NCBI GenBank assembly: GCA_040779345.1
Contig: JBFONU010000008.1
Span: forward strand, 124,001-188,000
From: Thalassotalea_H sp040779345
GTDB lineage: Bacteria > Pseudomonadota > Gammaproteobacteria > Enterobacterales > Alteromonadaceae
Direction: 5' to 3'
Length of the DNA: 64,000 bases
Shown: one piece after another, positions 63,958 through 64,000 of the stretch
How positions within the stretch are numbered: the first letter of the stretch is position 1
Layout: every line of letters begins with the position of its first letter
Made by a program: the position numbers and the translations under genes
Notes under the pieces: generated by a model
What the model was told of the DNA's origin: nothing
Databases searched by the model: none
What the model saw: the letters and a program-made list of their open reading frames with translations, nothing else

Positions 63958-64000
63958 CTAAAATATTATTGTTATAGAATGTATATATTATTTTAGTCGA

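Noticed and set aside
1..64000. tRNA, rRNA, insertion sequences, prophage, CRISPR or defence genes
   Set aside because: Read through all intergenic stretches and found no cloverleaf, repeat-spacer array, transposase, integrase or attachment duplication; the window looks like stable core chromosome.

Overview
The window is a continuous piece of a gammaproteobacterial chromosome. It is AT-rich, carries housekeeping genes almost end to end, and has no visible rRNA, tRNA, insertion sequence, prophage or CRISPR array. Gene order (sdhCDAB-sucAB-sucCD opposite gltA; rpsB-tsf-pyrH-frr-uppS-cdsA-dxr-rseP-bamA-skp-lpxD-fabZ-lpxA-lpxB-rnhB-dnaE-accA-tilS; bamD opposite rluD-pgeF-clpB) is the enteric/Alteromonadales arrangement. 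The protein sequences, the PEP-CTERM protein, the M2 and M14 exported peptidases and the base composition point to a marine member of Alteromonadales, most likely Colwelliaceae (Colwellia/Thalassotalea type). This placement is inference from sequence feel, not a search.

Layout. 1-11260: TCA cycle block. sdhC, sdhD, sdhA, sdhB, sucA, sucB and then, behind a terminator, sucC and sucD (cut by the window edge) all run on the minus strand; gltA runs the other way from a shared 409-bp control region. 11607-18301: tcdA, facing a fused CsdA-CsdE cysteine desulfurase; a small unknown gene; a two-gene operon of NlpI with a TPR/metzincin-like protease; a dicarboxylate-type symporter. 18365-39656: the long minus-strand block from rpsB to tilS for translation, nucleotide, isoprenoid, phospholipid, lipid A and outer-membrane assembly, and DNA replication. 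Terminator hairpins cut it into units after tsf, frr and skp. 40002-47664: a DsbA-like protein, clpB with a sigma-32-type promoter, pgeF-rluD, bamD, glnB and nadE. 47759-59257: accessory and envelope genes, namely two tandem FimT/GspH pseudopilins, an M2 dipeptidase lipoprotein, an M14 carboxypeptidase, rimO, a PEP-CTERM protein, a DUF1624 membrane acyltransferase-like protein and a Bax-like glucosaminidase. 59395-63851: the ETF module (etfD opposite etfBA) and a peroxiredoxin-glutaredoxin fusion.

The TCA block, ETF genes and ETF-QO feed electrons to the quinone pool. The most informative non-coding finds are regulatory: two identical 10-bp palindromes exactly 21 bp apart straddling the promoter of the DUF1624 gene; a double PsrA-type box and a LiuR-type box between etfD and etfBA; an OxyR-type site ahead of the peroxiredoxin fusion; and a sigma-32-like promoter ahead of clpB. 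The most interesting gene-level finds are the NlpI-protease operon and the CsdA-CsdE fusion beside tcdA. I did not find a clearly new multi-gene system; most of the window is ordinary core genome.
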